A stretch of DNA of 15,208 nt from Pseudomonadota bacterium. GTDB taxonomy: Bacteria; Pseudomonadota; Gammaproteobacteria; Acidiferrobacterales; UBA6901. Both the position numbers and the translations under genes were made by a program. The DNA is taken from assembly GCA_021785795.1 (NCBI GenBank), contig JAJYEK010000081.1, positions 1-15,208 on the forward strand, in the 5' to 3' direction. Below are positions 1 through 6,445 of this stretch, piece after piece (positions within the stretch are counted from its first letter, which is position 1; every line of letters begins with the position of its first letter). Under the pieces are notes generated by a model. The model made no database searches. It was given only the letters and a program-made list of their open reading frames with translations, and was not told the origin of the DNA.

Positions 1-490
1 CGTTGGCGAATGCACTGACCCGGGTAGGGGCCAGCCAACAGTCGGCCTCGTCGAATACCACGAAGCGGCGTAGCCCAGTCCTGGATAACGCGATAAAGCG
101 CAGTCCCGCGGACACTACGTTTGCCACGCTGCCTCCACTGCCGGCCAGCAGGTCTTCTCGCTGACCGTCGGGACGACGCTCCACCATAAAAGACACGGTG
201 GACTGACCGCTGCTTGTGGACAGATCCACGCCGATAGCCTTTGTTTCGTTAGGCAGCACTTCCTGCAGCAGCTTCGTCAGCAACTGCTCATACATGCCCA
301 CCGTACGCTGGTGACTGCGTTCCTGCAGGGTCAACAGCACAGCATCCACCTCGGGACGAAGTTCCAGTCGGGCACGAGCAGCACCAATGGCCGTCGCCAG
401 CCCGTCGGATTCGGCCTGAAGGGCCGCTTTACGTCCTTCAAGGTGAGCCAGATCGGATTTCGCGCGTAGTACGCGCTCTTGGGCGCCCAT
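1..490 (-). CDS. SMC/Rad50-like ATPase, C-terminal half (partial, runs off window)
   Basis: The first 163 residues are visible; the gene continues beyond the left edge. Residues 1-60 are a charged, Ala/Leu/Glu-rich coiled coil. Then comes a globular part with an ABC-type signature (LLAGSGGS, about residues 118-125) and a Walker B (VVFDEAD, about 144-150). This order matches the C-terminal half of SMC, Rad50 or RecN family ATPases, which act in DNA repair, recombination or chromosome organisation. The N-terminal Walker A (GxxGxGKS/T) usual in that family is absent from the visible part and from the gene upstream. The ATG overlaps the TGA of the upstream gene (TGATG), so translation is probably coupled. 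Family assignment is fairly sure; the precise role is unknown. It could be a phage-type ATPase needing a separate Walker A partner, or one with Walker A further on. Confidence 0.75.
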   Translation of the reverse strand, partial: MGAQERVLRAKSDLAHLEGRKAALQAESDGLATAIGAARARLELRPEVDAVLLTLQERSHQRTVGMYEQLLTKLLQEVLPNETKAIGVDLSTSSGQSTVSFMVERRPDGQREDLLAGSGGSVANVVSAGLRFIALSRTGLRRFVVFDEADCWLAPTRVSAFAN

Positions 491-765
491 CACTTCACCG
501 ACTGGCTGATGGCGGCCAGCTCCTCGGCATACTTCCCGATGCTGTCTTCGAACTGGGCCAGGCTGGCTTCGTTCGCGGCCTGAATTTCGCGCAACTTAGC
601 GCGCAAGCCATCCAGGTCGGCGGTGCCATATTTTTCCTGAGCCTCGGCTGCCAGGGCGTTGTATTCGGCCTTGGCCGCCTCGGCTCGGGTTTCAAGCCGG
701 GTGCGCTGGGTGTTCAGCACACCCAGCTTTTCGCGCAGGGCTTCAAATTTTTGCACGTCGCTCAT
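490..765 (-). CDS. Small coiled-coil protein upstream of the SMC-like ATPase
   Basis: This 91-aa protein is almost entirely charged, Ala/Glu/Lys/Leu-rich helix, with heptad-like spacing over about residues 5-60 and again 60-88. It has no membrane segment and no recognised catalytic motif. A strong ribosome binding site (AAGGAG) lies seven bases before the ATG. It is the first gene after the promoter near 813-839 and overlaps the start of the SMC-like gene by one base. The pair is probably co-translated, and the two proteins may interact through their coiled coils (inference). I do not recognise a named family. It could be an accessory subunit or the detached arm of a split SMC-like protein. 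Confidence 0.7.
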   Translation of the reverse strand: MSDVQKFEALREKLGVLNTQRTRLETRAEAAKAEYNALAAEAQEKYGTADLDGLRAKLREIQAANEASLAQFEDSIGKYAEELAAISQSVK

Positions 766-795
766 CTCTTTCTCCTTCTTAGTTAGCTGTCCTTA

Positions 796-811
796 CCATG
801 CGGACGCATGG
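796..811. promoter_or_regulatory. Perfect palindrome at transcription start, candidate operator
   Basis: CCATGCG, two bases, CGCATGG form a perfect 7-bp inverted repeat. It begins directly downstream of the -10 of the minus-strand promoter at 813-839 and covers the expected start site. A repressor bound here would block the coiled-coil/ATPase operon. The regulator is unknown; the XRE-type protein at 14537-15187 is one candidate. Confidence 0.5.
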
Positions 812-812
812 C

Positions 813-839
813 ATTATAGTATAGCGCAAGGATATGCGC
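813..839 (-). promoter_or_regulatory. Promoter of the coiled-coil/ATPase operon, shared 27-bp motif
   Basis: Read on the minus strand: GCGCATATCC, four variable bases, then GCTATACTATAAT. Overlapping -10 hexamers TATACT and TATAAT are present. The sequence matches 23 of 27 positions of the promoter at 7391-7417 with identical spacing. There is no TTGACA-like -35; the conserved upstream box occupies roughly -25 to -35 instead. The coiled-coil gene starts about 50 bases downstream. Confidence 0.65.
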
Positions 840-891
840 CACTATCACATTAAAGCGGCCTGAAGAGCCGCGCAGCGCCCGCTGGCTGGAT

Positions 892-907
892 TGCTATATT
901 AAATTAG
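892..907 (+). promoter_or_regulatory. Extended -10 promoter of the orphan transcript
   Basis: TG-C-TATATT (TG at 892-893, hexamer 895-900) is an extended -10, followed by a run of seven G at 907-913 where the start site should fall. No good -35 is seen. It reads toward the terminator at 1064-1095. Confidence 0.4.
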
Positions 908-1092
908 GGGGGGTGTTCTTAGGCGTCTGGCCTGTGGTACCAGGCCTTATTCGACATAGAAGACCCGGGGGGATTGTGGCGCCTCCCCATGGCCCCAGCT
1001 GGCAGACGACGAGGACTACGGACGAAAGTACCCATGTCGTCTGAGATGTTGTCTGCCTAAATCAACGGCCACTCTAGTGGCCGTTTCCATTT
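907..1092 (+). ncRNA. Candidate structured RNA / orphan transcription unit
   Basis: Between an extended -10 and an intrinsic terminator lie about 185 bases without a convincing gene but with several hairpins. These are GGCCTG/CAGGCC (929-934 with 941-946), GGGGA/TCCCC (969-973 with 984-988), and GGCAGAC/GTCTGCC (1001-1007 with 1051-1057) enclosing GACGA/TCGTC (1008-1012 with 1037-1041). A 23-codon frame (989-1060, ATG to TAA just before the terminator) lacks a proper ribosome binding site; its frame is open back to 923. The unit could be a small RNA, a leader-peptide unit, or the decayed tail of a gene. The RNA interpretation is an inference. Confidence 0.35.
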
Positions 1093-1095
1093 CTT
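1064..1095 (+). terminator. Intrinsic terminator
   Basis: AACGGCCACT and AGTGGCCGTT (1064-1073 and 1076-1085) pair perfectly, and a T-rich tract follows on the plus strand. The IS605-type element begins exactly at the end of this tract. Confidence 0.6.
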
Positions 1096-1250
1096 GACAT
1101 CCTCCCCGGCCTGAAGGCCGGAGATTCCTACGGCGCTCAGGCGCGGCATTGAGCCACACCTGAGTCGCTTCGGTGGGTTCCTGCTGCTGGCGGCATTACC
1201 GCACCGCTCACTTCACAGGCGAACCGGGCGTGTCCCGCCCTTAAAACATT
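1094..1250 (-). ncRNA. Probable TnpB guide RNA (omega RNA) region
   Basis: In IS605-type elements the guide RNA comes from the 3' end of tnpB plus the transposon right end, and the guide lies just outside. Here the minus strand runs from the tnpB 3' end through the hairpin at 1106-1121 and leaves the element at 1094. The presumed guide would start at 1093 and read into the neighbouring terminator hairpin. The 5' limit of the RNA cannot be seen and is approximate. The identity rests on the family rule, not on a visible RNA-specific motif. Confidence 0.5.
1106..1121. repeat. IS right-end subterminal hairpin
   Basis: CCGGCC, loop TGAA, GGCCGG. It lies 12 bases inside the presumed right end, where such a hairpin is expected for recognition by the Y1 transposase and as part of the guide RNA scaffold. 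Confidence 0.6.
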
Positions 1251-2357
1251 GATCGCGCCGACTACATCGGCGTTTTCCTCGAAGCCGCATTCGACGCAGA
1301 GGAATTGCGCCTGCGTCTTGCGGTTGTCCGCCGACACGTGGCCGCAGCACGGACATGTCCGGCTGGTGTACTGCGGCGGCACGGCGACAAGCCAGCCGCC
1401 GTTCCACGCCAGCTTGTAATCCAGTTGGCGGCGGAACTCGAACCAGCCTTGATCGAGGATGGCCTTGTTCAGGCCTGACTTGGCCCGAACGTTACGGCCC
1501 GGTTTCTCGGTGGTTCCCGCCGCCGATCCCGACATGTTCCGAACCTGCAAGTCCTCGATACACACCATCGCGTGGTTTTGGCTGATCGTGGTCGTGGCTT
1601 TGTGCAGGAAGTCGCGGCGGGCGTTGCCGATACGGGAATGGATACGCTGGACTCTGGCCTTCGCCTTTTTCCAGTTGCTGCTGAACTTCTGTTTGCGGCT
1701 CATGGACTGCTGCGCCTTGCGCAGCCTGTCCTCGTGCCGCTTGAAGCTGTTGAGCGGGGCTACGAACGTGCCGTCCGAGAGCGTAGCGAACCGCGCCACG
1801 CCCATGTCGATGCCAACCGCATCGCCGGTCGGAATGGGCTGCGAAACCTCTCGCTCGGTCTGGATCGACACGGACCACTTCCCGCTGTTCTGCGACACAG
1901 TGATGTTCTTGACCGTGCCCAGCACTTCCCGGCTGTTGCGGTAGCGCATCCAGCCGAGCTTGGGCAGGAACACGCGCCCGTTGCCCTGATCGAGCTTGGT
2001 CTGTTTCGCATCGGGATAGCGGAAACTGTCCGACCGGCCTTTCTTCTTGAAACGCGGGAAATCGGCCCGCTTGGCGAAGAAGTTGGAATACGCCCGTTCC
2101 AAGTCCTTGAGCGTCTGTTGCAGCGGATGCACTGGCGCAACAGCCAGCCACACGGTTTCCGTGTCGTTGCGCCACTCGGTGAGCAGCTTGCACAGGCCCG
2201 CATAGCCGAGATTCTTCTCGCCTTGCTCGTAGCGCTCTTTCTGCAACGCCAGCGCCTTGTTGAACACGAACCGGCACGATCCGGCGAAGCGGCGCATCTG
2301 GTGCTGCTGTTCGCCGGTCGGCATGAGTTCAAATTTGAAGGCTTGGAGACGTTGCAT
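1137..2357 (-). CDS. tnpB: TnpB, RNA-guided endonuclease of the IS605 element
   Basis: This 406-aa protein has the usual TnpB length. The N-terminal part (about 1-75) carries the OrfB helix-turn-helix-like region. The split RuvC domain has all three acidic residues: D184 in GIDMGVARF, E268 in CIEDL, and D364 in NADVVGAIN. A four-cysteine zinc ribbon sits between the last two (C335, C338, C354, C357). TnpB is an RNA-guided DNA nuclease, an ancestor of Cas12, that cuts the empty donor or target site and helps retain the element. The frame is intact, so the protein is probably active. A -10-like TATAAT at 2365-2370 on the minus strand could drive it. The annotation is secure; activity is inferred. 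Confidence 0.95.
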   Translation of the reverse strand: MQRLQAFKFELMPTGEQQHQMRRFAGSCRFVFNKALALQKERYEQGEKNLGYAGLCKLLTEWRNDTETVWLAVAPVHPLQQTLKDLERAYSNFFAKRADFPRFKKKGRSDSFRYPDAKQTKLDQGNGRVFLPKLGWMRYRNSREVLGTVKNITVSQNSGKWSVSIQTEREVSQPIPTGDAVGIDMGVARFATLSDGTFVAPLNSFKRHEDRLRKAQQSMSRKQKFSSNWKKAKARVQRIHSRIGNARRDFLHKATTTISQNHAMVCIEDLQVRNMSGSAAGTTEKPGRNVRAKSGLNKAILDQGWFEFRRQLDYKLAWNGGWLVAVPPQYTSRTCPCCGHVSADNRKTQAQFLCVECGFEENADVVGAINVLRAGHARFACEVSGAVMPPAAGTHRSDSGVAQCRA

Positions 2358-2364
2358 GTCGTGA

Positions 2365-2372
2365 ATTATACT
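2365..2372. promoter_or_regulatory. Overlapping divergent -10 boxes between tnpB and tnpA
   Basis: TATACT (2367-2372, plus) and TATAAT (2365-2370, minus) overlap in the 23-bp gap between the two IS genes. The tnpA ATG follows its -10 by only eight bases, so a transcript from it would be nearly leaderless. This fits the low expression normal for such elements. Confidence 0.4.
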
Positions 2373-2380
2373 CTTGGTCT

Positions 2381-2794
2381 ATGAGCGATGACAACGATAT
2401 AAGGCACGGGCGGCATTGCGTTTTCAATATGCACGTTCACTTGGTCTTTGTGGCGAAGTATCGCCGCAAAGTGTTCGACGGCGACGCCATCGATCGGCTG
2501 CGCATCATCTTCACCAAAACCTGCGCCGACTTCGAGGCGCAACTGATCGAGATGGACGGCGAGGACGATCACGTTCACCTGTTGGTGGAATATCCGCCGA
2601 AGGTGGCTATCTCCAACCTCGTGAACAGCCTCAAAGGCGTGTCCAGTCGTCTGCTGCGTAAGGAGCGGCCAGATATTCAGAAACGCTACTGGAAAGGCGT
2701 GCTGTGGTCGCCGTCCTACTTCGCCTCATCCTGTGGCGGTGCGCCGATTTCCATCGTGCGACAGTACATCGAACAGCAGCAGACACCCCACTGA
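2381..2794 (+). CDS. tnpA: TnpA, Y1 HUH transposase of the IS605 element
   Basis: This 137-aa single-strand transposase has the normal length for IS200/IS605 TnpA. The HUH metal-binding motif is H64-V-H66 in DDHVHLLVEYP, and the catalytic tyrosine is Y129 in the C-terminal helix (IVRQYIEQQ). The N-terminal strand MHVHLVFVAKYRRK is typical. TnpA cuts and rejoins the transposon ends as single strands through a phosphotyrosine link. All key residues are present and the frame is whole. It is divergent from tnpB with only 23 bases between the start codons. Confidence 0.95.
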   Translation: MSDDNDIRHGRHCVFNMHVHLVFVAKYRRKVFDGDAIDRLRIIFTKTCADFEAQLIEMDGEDDHVHLLVEYPPKVAISNLVNSLKGVSSRLLRKERPDIQKRYWKGVLWSPSYFASSCGGAPISIVRQYIEQQQTPH

Positions 2795-2801
2795 AACTCA
2801 A

Positions 2802-2849
2802 GGACGGCCATGCCGTCCGCGCTATCCTTCCCCGCCCTGAACGGCGGGG
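2802..2849. repeat. IS left-end (tnpA-side) hairpins
   Basis: Two perfect hairpins follow tnpA: GGACGGC, CAT, GCCGTCC (2802-2818), and CCCCGCC, six bases, GGCGGGG (2830-2849). The second resembles the opposite end in placement and in its CTGAA loop. They mark the tnpA-side end; the exact cleavage position is not resolved. Confidence 0.55.
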
Positions 2850-2939
2850 CTTGTCGCGCACCGGGTCATTCTGGCACAGTACCAGTCCGCCCCGAGTCGG
2901 GCCTTGTGAGCTTGCCCAGCATAGCGGCTGGTGGAACAG

Positions 2940-2966
2940 AAGGGTGTGAACTGAGCTCACACCCTT
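2940..2966 (-). terminator. Terminator of the parC operon
   Basis: AAGGGTGTGA and TCACACCCTT (2940-2949 and 2957-2966) form a perfect 10-bp stem with a 7-base loop, starting 17 bases after the stop of the last operon gene. The following tract on the minus strand is only weakly T-rich. It may work in both directions. Confidence 0.55.
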
Positions 2967-2983
2967 GCGCAGGGGAGCGGTCC

Positions 2984-3499
2984 TCAACGGAATGCGAGCA
3001 GCAGACTGAGCAGGATGGTACCGTACATCAGGGCGGAGGCAGCGCCTGCGCGAACGTCCACGCTGGAAGGCAGGCAGCCGAAAAGGCAGCAAGCCACCAG
3101 GTACCCGAACCCTGCGCATTCGACGTAGTTTCCTGATAGATAAGCAGGAACCAGCCAGATCTGAAAGGTGCCGGCACCTACAAATATCAGGGTAAGCGGG
3201 GCAAACGCCACAAAGGCTGCGTTCCAGATGTTGAGGTTGGCAAAGCCGACAGACCCGAGAACCCACTGGTTGCCGGCCCGTACCGGCATCATGGAGAAGG
3301 ACACAGGTTTTGCACGAAGCAAGAACCCAAAAACGAAGTGGGACATTTCGTGCAGCCAGGTCGCGGCCAGGCTAAGCAGCGCGATAGTGTAACCCGTGTA
3401 CCGCAAGAGGTACATCAGGCCCAGCCAGGCCGCCACAACGCCCAGCGAAGGCAAGGTGCCCGGCTGGAGATGGGGCAGGGCGGAGAGATGTCCGAGCAC
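2984..3499 (-). CDS. Membrane-bound M50-like zinc metalloprotease
   Basis: This 171-aa hydrophobic protein has about five membrane segments. H50-E-M-S-H54 inside a hydrophobic stretch is the HExxH zinc motif. PSSVD (144-148) near the C-terminus supplies a plausible third ligand, D148, as in M50 (site-2-protease-like) peptidases. I place the start at the GTG overlapping the parC stop (TAGTG). The frame is open 33 codons further upstream, but that part lies within parC and is not hydrophobic. No good ribosome binding site is seen, so translation probably depends on coupling. M50 enzymes cleave membrane proteins such as anti-sigma factors; the substrate here is unknown. Last gene of the operon. 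Confidence 0.75.
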   Translation of the reverse strand: MLGHLSALPHLQPGTLPSLGVVAAWLGLMYLLRYTGYTIALLSLAATWLHEMSHFVFGFLLRAKPVSFSMMPVRAGNQWVLGSVGFANLNIWNAAFVAFAPLTLIFVGAGTFQIWLVPAYLSGNYVECAGFGYLVACCLFGCLPSSVDVRAGAASALMYGTILLSLLLAFR

Positions 3500-5799
3500 T
3501 AGCCGGTTTTCTGCGAACGGTAGGCGCCGCCTGCCCCAGCCCGTGAGCCCAGAAGGCGTTCCGGCTTGACCACGGCGCCAGGCACTCCAGCCGGGCACCC
3601 GTCGGGCAGGTTCTCCTCGTTAGCAGCATACCCCGTGCCGAGCAGAGCCTTGGCTTGCCCCAAGGCCATCAGCTGCACGCCTTTGCCTCCACCTGGCAGA
3701 TACTTCAGCTCGGACACAGGGAACAACAGGCACTTCCTGTCTGTCCAGGCCGCAATGTATCCGGTTGTGTCGTCAGGCAGCACGCGAGTCGGCAATAGCT
3801 CCGAGCCTACCTCCAGGGTCACAAATGCCTTGCCGGCCCGAAGGCGGGTGGTCAAATCCCCGAGCTTGCACTTGAAGCCATAGCCTGCGGTCTGCGCGAT
3901 CACTATGTAGGCGTCGGCCTCCCCGGTAATCATGTCCACGGCGGAACCTGCGAGATCGCGCAGTGCCGCAAGGGGGATCGCTGCCTTCAGCGCCCCGGCA
4001 GCCAAGAGGTCCTCTCCGGTCACGCTGTAAACCCGGCCGCGGTCCGTGATAAACTGCACCGGCTGGTTTGTTCGCACCAGGAGCTCCCGGCGCAACACAT
4101 CCCCGGTACGGAAATCCGGGGGGCTGTCGGCGGACCTGGACAGGCGCACCCAGCCATTCATGGATAGTCGCAAAACATACTCAGCAGCGGGCCCGCTGCC
4201 CGCACCGGCGGCGGCCCGGCTGTCGGCAACGAGCGCGGTGCTCTCGATGAGCGTGCGGCGGGCGTCTCCGAAGTCCTTCGCGTCTGCCCGAATTTCAGAA
4301 AGCAGGCACTTGCGAAGCGCGGCAGGATCATCAAGCAACTGTTGCAAGTCCCCGCGCTCTTTCTGCAGCTCCGCAAGCTCCCGCTCAACGGCCAGCTTTT
4401 CCAGCCGCGACAGCTGGCGCAGCCGGATATCCAGGATGTCCTGCGCCTGCCTGGCGGATAGGCCAAAGCGGGCCATCAGCTGGGCCGCGGGATCCTCCGC
4501 TTCCCGGATAATGGCCAGCACGGCATCCAGGTCGATCAAGCACAGCAGCCTCCCTTGCAAAATCTCGGTTCGATCCGAGATCTGCTCCAACCTATGGCGG
4601 GTGCGACGGAGGACCGTGGTCTGACGAAATGTCAGAAACTCACGCAGAATTTCCAACAGATTCGTGGCCTGAGGAGCCCCGTCCAGCCCGAGTACCACCA
4701 GGTTGACAGGCACCTTGACCTCCAGACTCGTCTGAGCCAGCAGCGCGGCCATCAGTGAATCCGGATCCTGTCTGTTCGACCTGGGCTCGATGACGAGGCG
4801 CACTGCATGCTCCCGGCCGGCTTCGTCGCGAACCTTGTCCAGTAAGCCGAGCATGGCTTGCCGATCAGCCGCTTGCTTGGCTGTTGGCTTTTTCTGTCCG
4901 GCCTTGAGTCGCGGATTGGTGAGGTTGTCGATCTCCATCAGGACAGCCTGGGCGGATGCCCCTGGCGGCAACTCGTTCACCACAATCCGCCAGTCGCCCC
5001 GCGCCAGCTTCTCGACGACCCACCGCGCGCGTACTCGCAATGACCCCTTTCCGCTGCGGTAGACAGCCTGAATCTCGGCGGGGCTGGACACAATCTGGCC
5101 GCCTCCCGGGAAATCAGGCCCCGGCAAGACGGCAGTCACTTCGGCCAGATCAGCGTTCGGCCTGGTTAGCAGCAAAGCCAGAGCCTGGGCTACTTCGGTC
5201 AGGTTGTGCGACGGAATTTCGGTCGCCATGCCCACAGCGATTCCGCTCGCCCCATTAAGCAGGAGCATGGGCAGCCTGGCCGGAAGCACGGCGGGCTCGG
5301 TCAGGGTTCCATCATAGTTGGCCTTGAATTCAACGGAGCCGGTGCCCAGCTCGCGCAGAAGCAAGTCGGCGATAGGCGTCAGCCTGGACTCTGTGTATCG
5401 CTGTGCAGCCGGGCTCGCCCCGTCCCGAGATCCGAAGTTGCCCTGGCCGTCCACAAGCGGGTACCGGGCGACAAAATCCTGTGCCATGCGTACCATGGTG
5501 TCGTACGCCGCGGTGTCCCCGTGTGGGTGAAATTTACCGATTACCTCGCCGACGATGCGAGCGGACTTGACCGGCTTGCTGTTCGCCTTTACCCCAAGCA
5601 TGTGCATTGCGTACAGGATGCGGCGTTGAGACGGCTTCTGACCGTCGGCTACAGCAGGCAGCGCCCTGTCACGGATGACAGACATGGCATAGCGCAAGTA
5701 GGCCTGCTCGGCGTGCTCCTCGACGGGAAGCTCTATCGCTGCCGGGGTGCGCTCGCTCGTACTGAATAAATCCGGAGTGGTGGGATGTTTTCTTTGCAT
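3499..5799 (-). CDS. parC: Type IIA topoisomerase subunit A, ParC-like
   Basis: This 766-aa protein has the length and layout of betaproteobacterial ParC. The winged-helix breakage-reunion domain carries the catalytic tyrosine Y135 in [10 protein letters not shown]. The quinolone-resistance region is [10 protein letters not shown] (91-100), with Thr96 where E. coli GyrA has Ser83. Tower and coiled-coil segments follow, then a C-terminal beta-pinwheel from about 510. [13 protein letters not shown] replaces the GyrA box, which favours ParC over GyrA. ParC cuts and rejoins DNA to decatenate and relax it, but needs ParE for ATP-driven strand passage; no ParE or GyrB gene is in this window. The ATG at 5799 has AGGA just upstream; an ATG at 5832 overlaps the preceding gene and lacks a binding site. 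The subunit may pair with the host ParE or with one encoded elsewhere. Confidence 0.93.
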   Translation of the reverse strand: MQRKHPTTPDLFSTSERTPAAIELPVEEHAEQAYLRYAMSVIRDRALPAVADGQKPSQRRILYAMHMLGVKANSKPVKSARIVGEVIGKFHPHGDTAAYDTMVRMAQDFVARYPLVDGQGNFGSRDGASPAAQRYTESRLTPIADLLLRELGTGSVEFKANYDGTLTEPAVLPARLPMLLLNGASGIAVGMATEIPSHNLTEVAQALALLLTRPNADLAEVTAVLPGPDFPGGGQIVSSPAEIQAVYRSGKGSLRVRARWVVEKLARGDWRIVVNELPPGASAQAVLMEIDNLTNPRLKAGQKKPTAKQAADRQAMLGLLDKVRDEAGREHAVRLVIEPRSNRQDPDSLMAALLAQTSLEVKVPVNLVVLGLDGAPQATNLLEILREFLTFRQTTVLRRTRHRLEQISDRTEILQGRLLCLIDLDAVLAIIREAEDPAAQLMARFGLSARQAQDILDIRLRQLSRLEKLAVERELAELQKERGDLQQLLDDPAALRKCLLSEIRADAKDFGDARRTLIESTALVADSRAAAGAGSGPAAEYVLRLSMNGWVRLSRSADSPPDFRTGDVLRRELLVRTNQPVQFITDRGRVYSVTGEDLLAAGALKAAIPLAALRDLAGSAVDMITGEADAYIVIAQTAGYGFKCKLGDLTTRLRAGKAFVTLEVGSELLPTRVLPDDTTGYIAAWTDRKCLLFPVSELKYLPGGGKGVQLMALGQAKALLGTGYAANEENLPDGCPAGVPGAVVKPERLLGSRAGAGGAYRSQKTG

Positions 5800-5815
5800 G
5801 GTTCCTGCTATCTGG

Positions 5816-6010
5816 TTATTGTGGGGCGGCATAGAGAGGGATCACCCAATTAGCGTACTTGCTCCCGTTACGCAAGATGAAGTCCTCCCGGAAAGTCTCA
5901 TTGCCTTCATAAAGCCAAAAGTCGTAGCCACCTTCGCCATCGAACACAGCCCATGCAAAAGGTTCCTGCTCCGCAGCAGGGTTGCCGGTTGCGCACTGTT
6001 GTTCAGCCAT
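5816..6010 (-). CDS. Small phage/plasmid-type protein ending PLYAAPQ
   Basis: This 64-aa soluble, acidic and aromatic protein runs from [19 protein letters not shown] to a C-terminal VIPLYAAPQ. That ending, after an EPxAW-type opening, recurs in small uncharacterised phage and prophage proteins as I recall them; I do not know a function. The start at 6010 has GGGGAG eight bases upstream. A second ATG at 6016 is too close to that site. It overlaps the end of rnhA by eight bases and lies 16 bases before parC, so it is an integral part of the operon. Confidence 0.7.
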   Translation of the reverse strand: MAEQQCATGNPAAEQEPFAWAVFDGEGGYDFWLYEGNETFREDFILRNGSKYANWVIPLYAAPQ

Positions 6011-6443
6011 GTCCATTTCTCCCCGGCACGCCAGCATTCGCCAGTTCGTCGGCTCTCTCATTTCCGGGATGCCCGTTGTGTCCCTTGACCCATTGCCACT
6101 GAATTTCGTGAGGCGCCGTAGCCCGATCCAGCAGTTTCCACAAGTCCACATTCTTGATCGGTCCCTTTCGGCCAACCCACCCGTTCGCCTTCCAGCCTGG
6201 CAGCCATTCCGTAATGCCCTGCAGGACGTACTTGGAATCAACATGCATCAGCACCTTGCAAGGTTGCTTGAGGGCCTGGAGCCCCTGAATGGCCGCCAGT
6301 AGTTCCATGCGATTATTAGTGGTCACAGGCTCGCCGCCAAAGATCTCTCTGCGCCGGTCGCCGCTAATCAGCAACGCGCCCCAGCCTCCAGGGCCAGGGT
6401 TGCCCTTGCAGGCACCGTCTGTATAGATGCGGACCTCGTGCAT
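6003..6443 (-). CDS. rnhA: Ribonuclease HI
   Basis: This 146-aa, full-length RNase HI removes the RNA strand of RNA-DNA hybrids: R-loops, primers and stray ribonucleotides. The catalytic residues are all visible: D9 in [15 protein letters not shown]47 in [11 protein letters not shown]69 in HVDSKYV, H122 in [18 protein letters not shown], and D132 in the same stretch. The ATG at 6443 has GGGGGA seven bases upstream, and the protein aligns from that methionine. It begins two bases after the nuclease stop codon. Its presence with topoisomerase genes fits control of R-loops and supercoiling on the same replicon. Confidence 0.96.
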   Translation of the reverse strand: MHEVRIYTDGACKGNPGPGGWGALLISGDRRREIFGGEPVTTNNRMELLAAIQGLQALKQPCKVLMHVDSKYVLQGITEWLPGWKANGWVGRKGPIKNVDLWKLLDRATAPHEIQWQWVKGHNGHPGNERADELANAGVPGRNGHG

Positions 6444-6445
6444 GA

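Larger units (their letters stand above)
1094..2850. mobile_element. IS200/IS605-family insertion sequence, IS605-type
   Basis: This complete-looking element of about 1.76 kb carries divergent tnpB (minus) and tnpA (plus), the IS605 arrangement. Subterminal hairpins lie at both ends: 1106-1121 beyond tnpB, and 2802-2818 plus 2830-2849 beyond tnpA. As in the family, there are no terminal inverted repeats and no obvious target duplication. The tnpB-side end is placed at 1094 because minus-strand TCAA there resembles the right-end cleavage sites of related elements. The tnpA-side end is uncertain by about 20 bases. The element inserted next to a terminator hairpin, in intergenic DNA. Confidence 0.8.

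Noticed and set aside
1572..2384. Plus-strand open frame of 270 codons
   Set aside because: It lies opposite tnpB with no motifs; explained by codon bias of the opposite strand.
2631..3266. Minus-strand open frame of 211 codons across the IS end
   Set aside because: It crosses the IS end and the operon terminator and lies out of frame with the protease, which has the HExxH motif.
3500..3598. Upstream extension of the protease gene
   Set aside because: These 33 codons lie within parC and encode a basic, non-hydrophobic stretch; the GTG overlapping the parC stop is a better start.
3499..5799. GyrA identity for the type IIA subunit
   Set aside because: The length of 766 aa and the lack of a GyrA box (QRRGGKG) favour ParC, though GyrA-like function cannot be fully excluded.
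5800..5832. Upstream ATG at 5832 as the parC start
   Set aside because: It overlaps the preceding gene, has no ribosome binding site, and adds residues not seen in ParC; the ATG at 5799 has AGGA.
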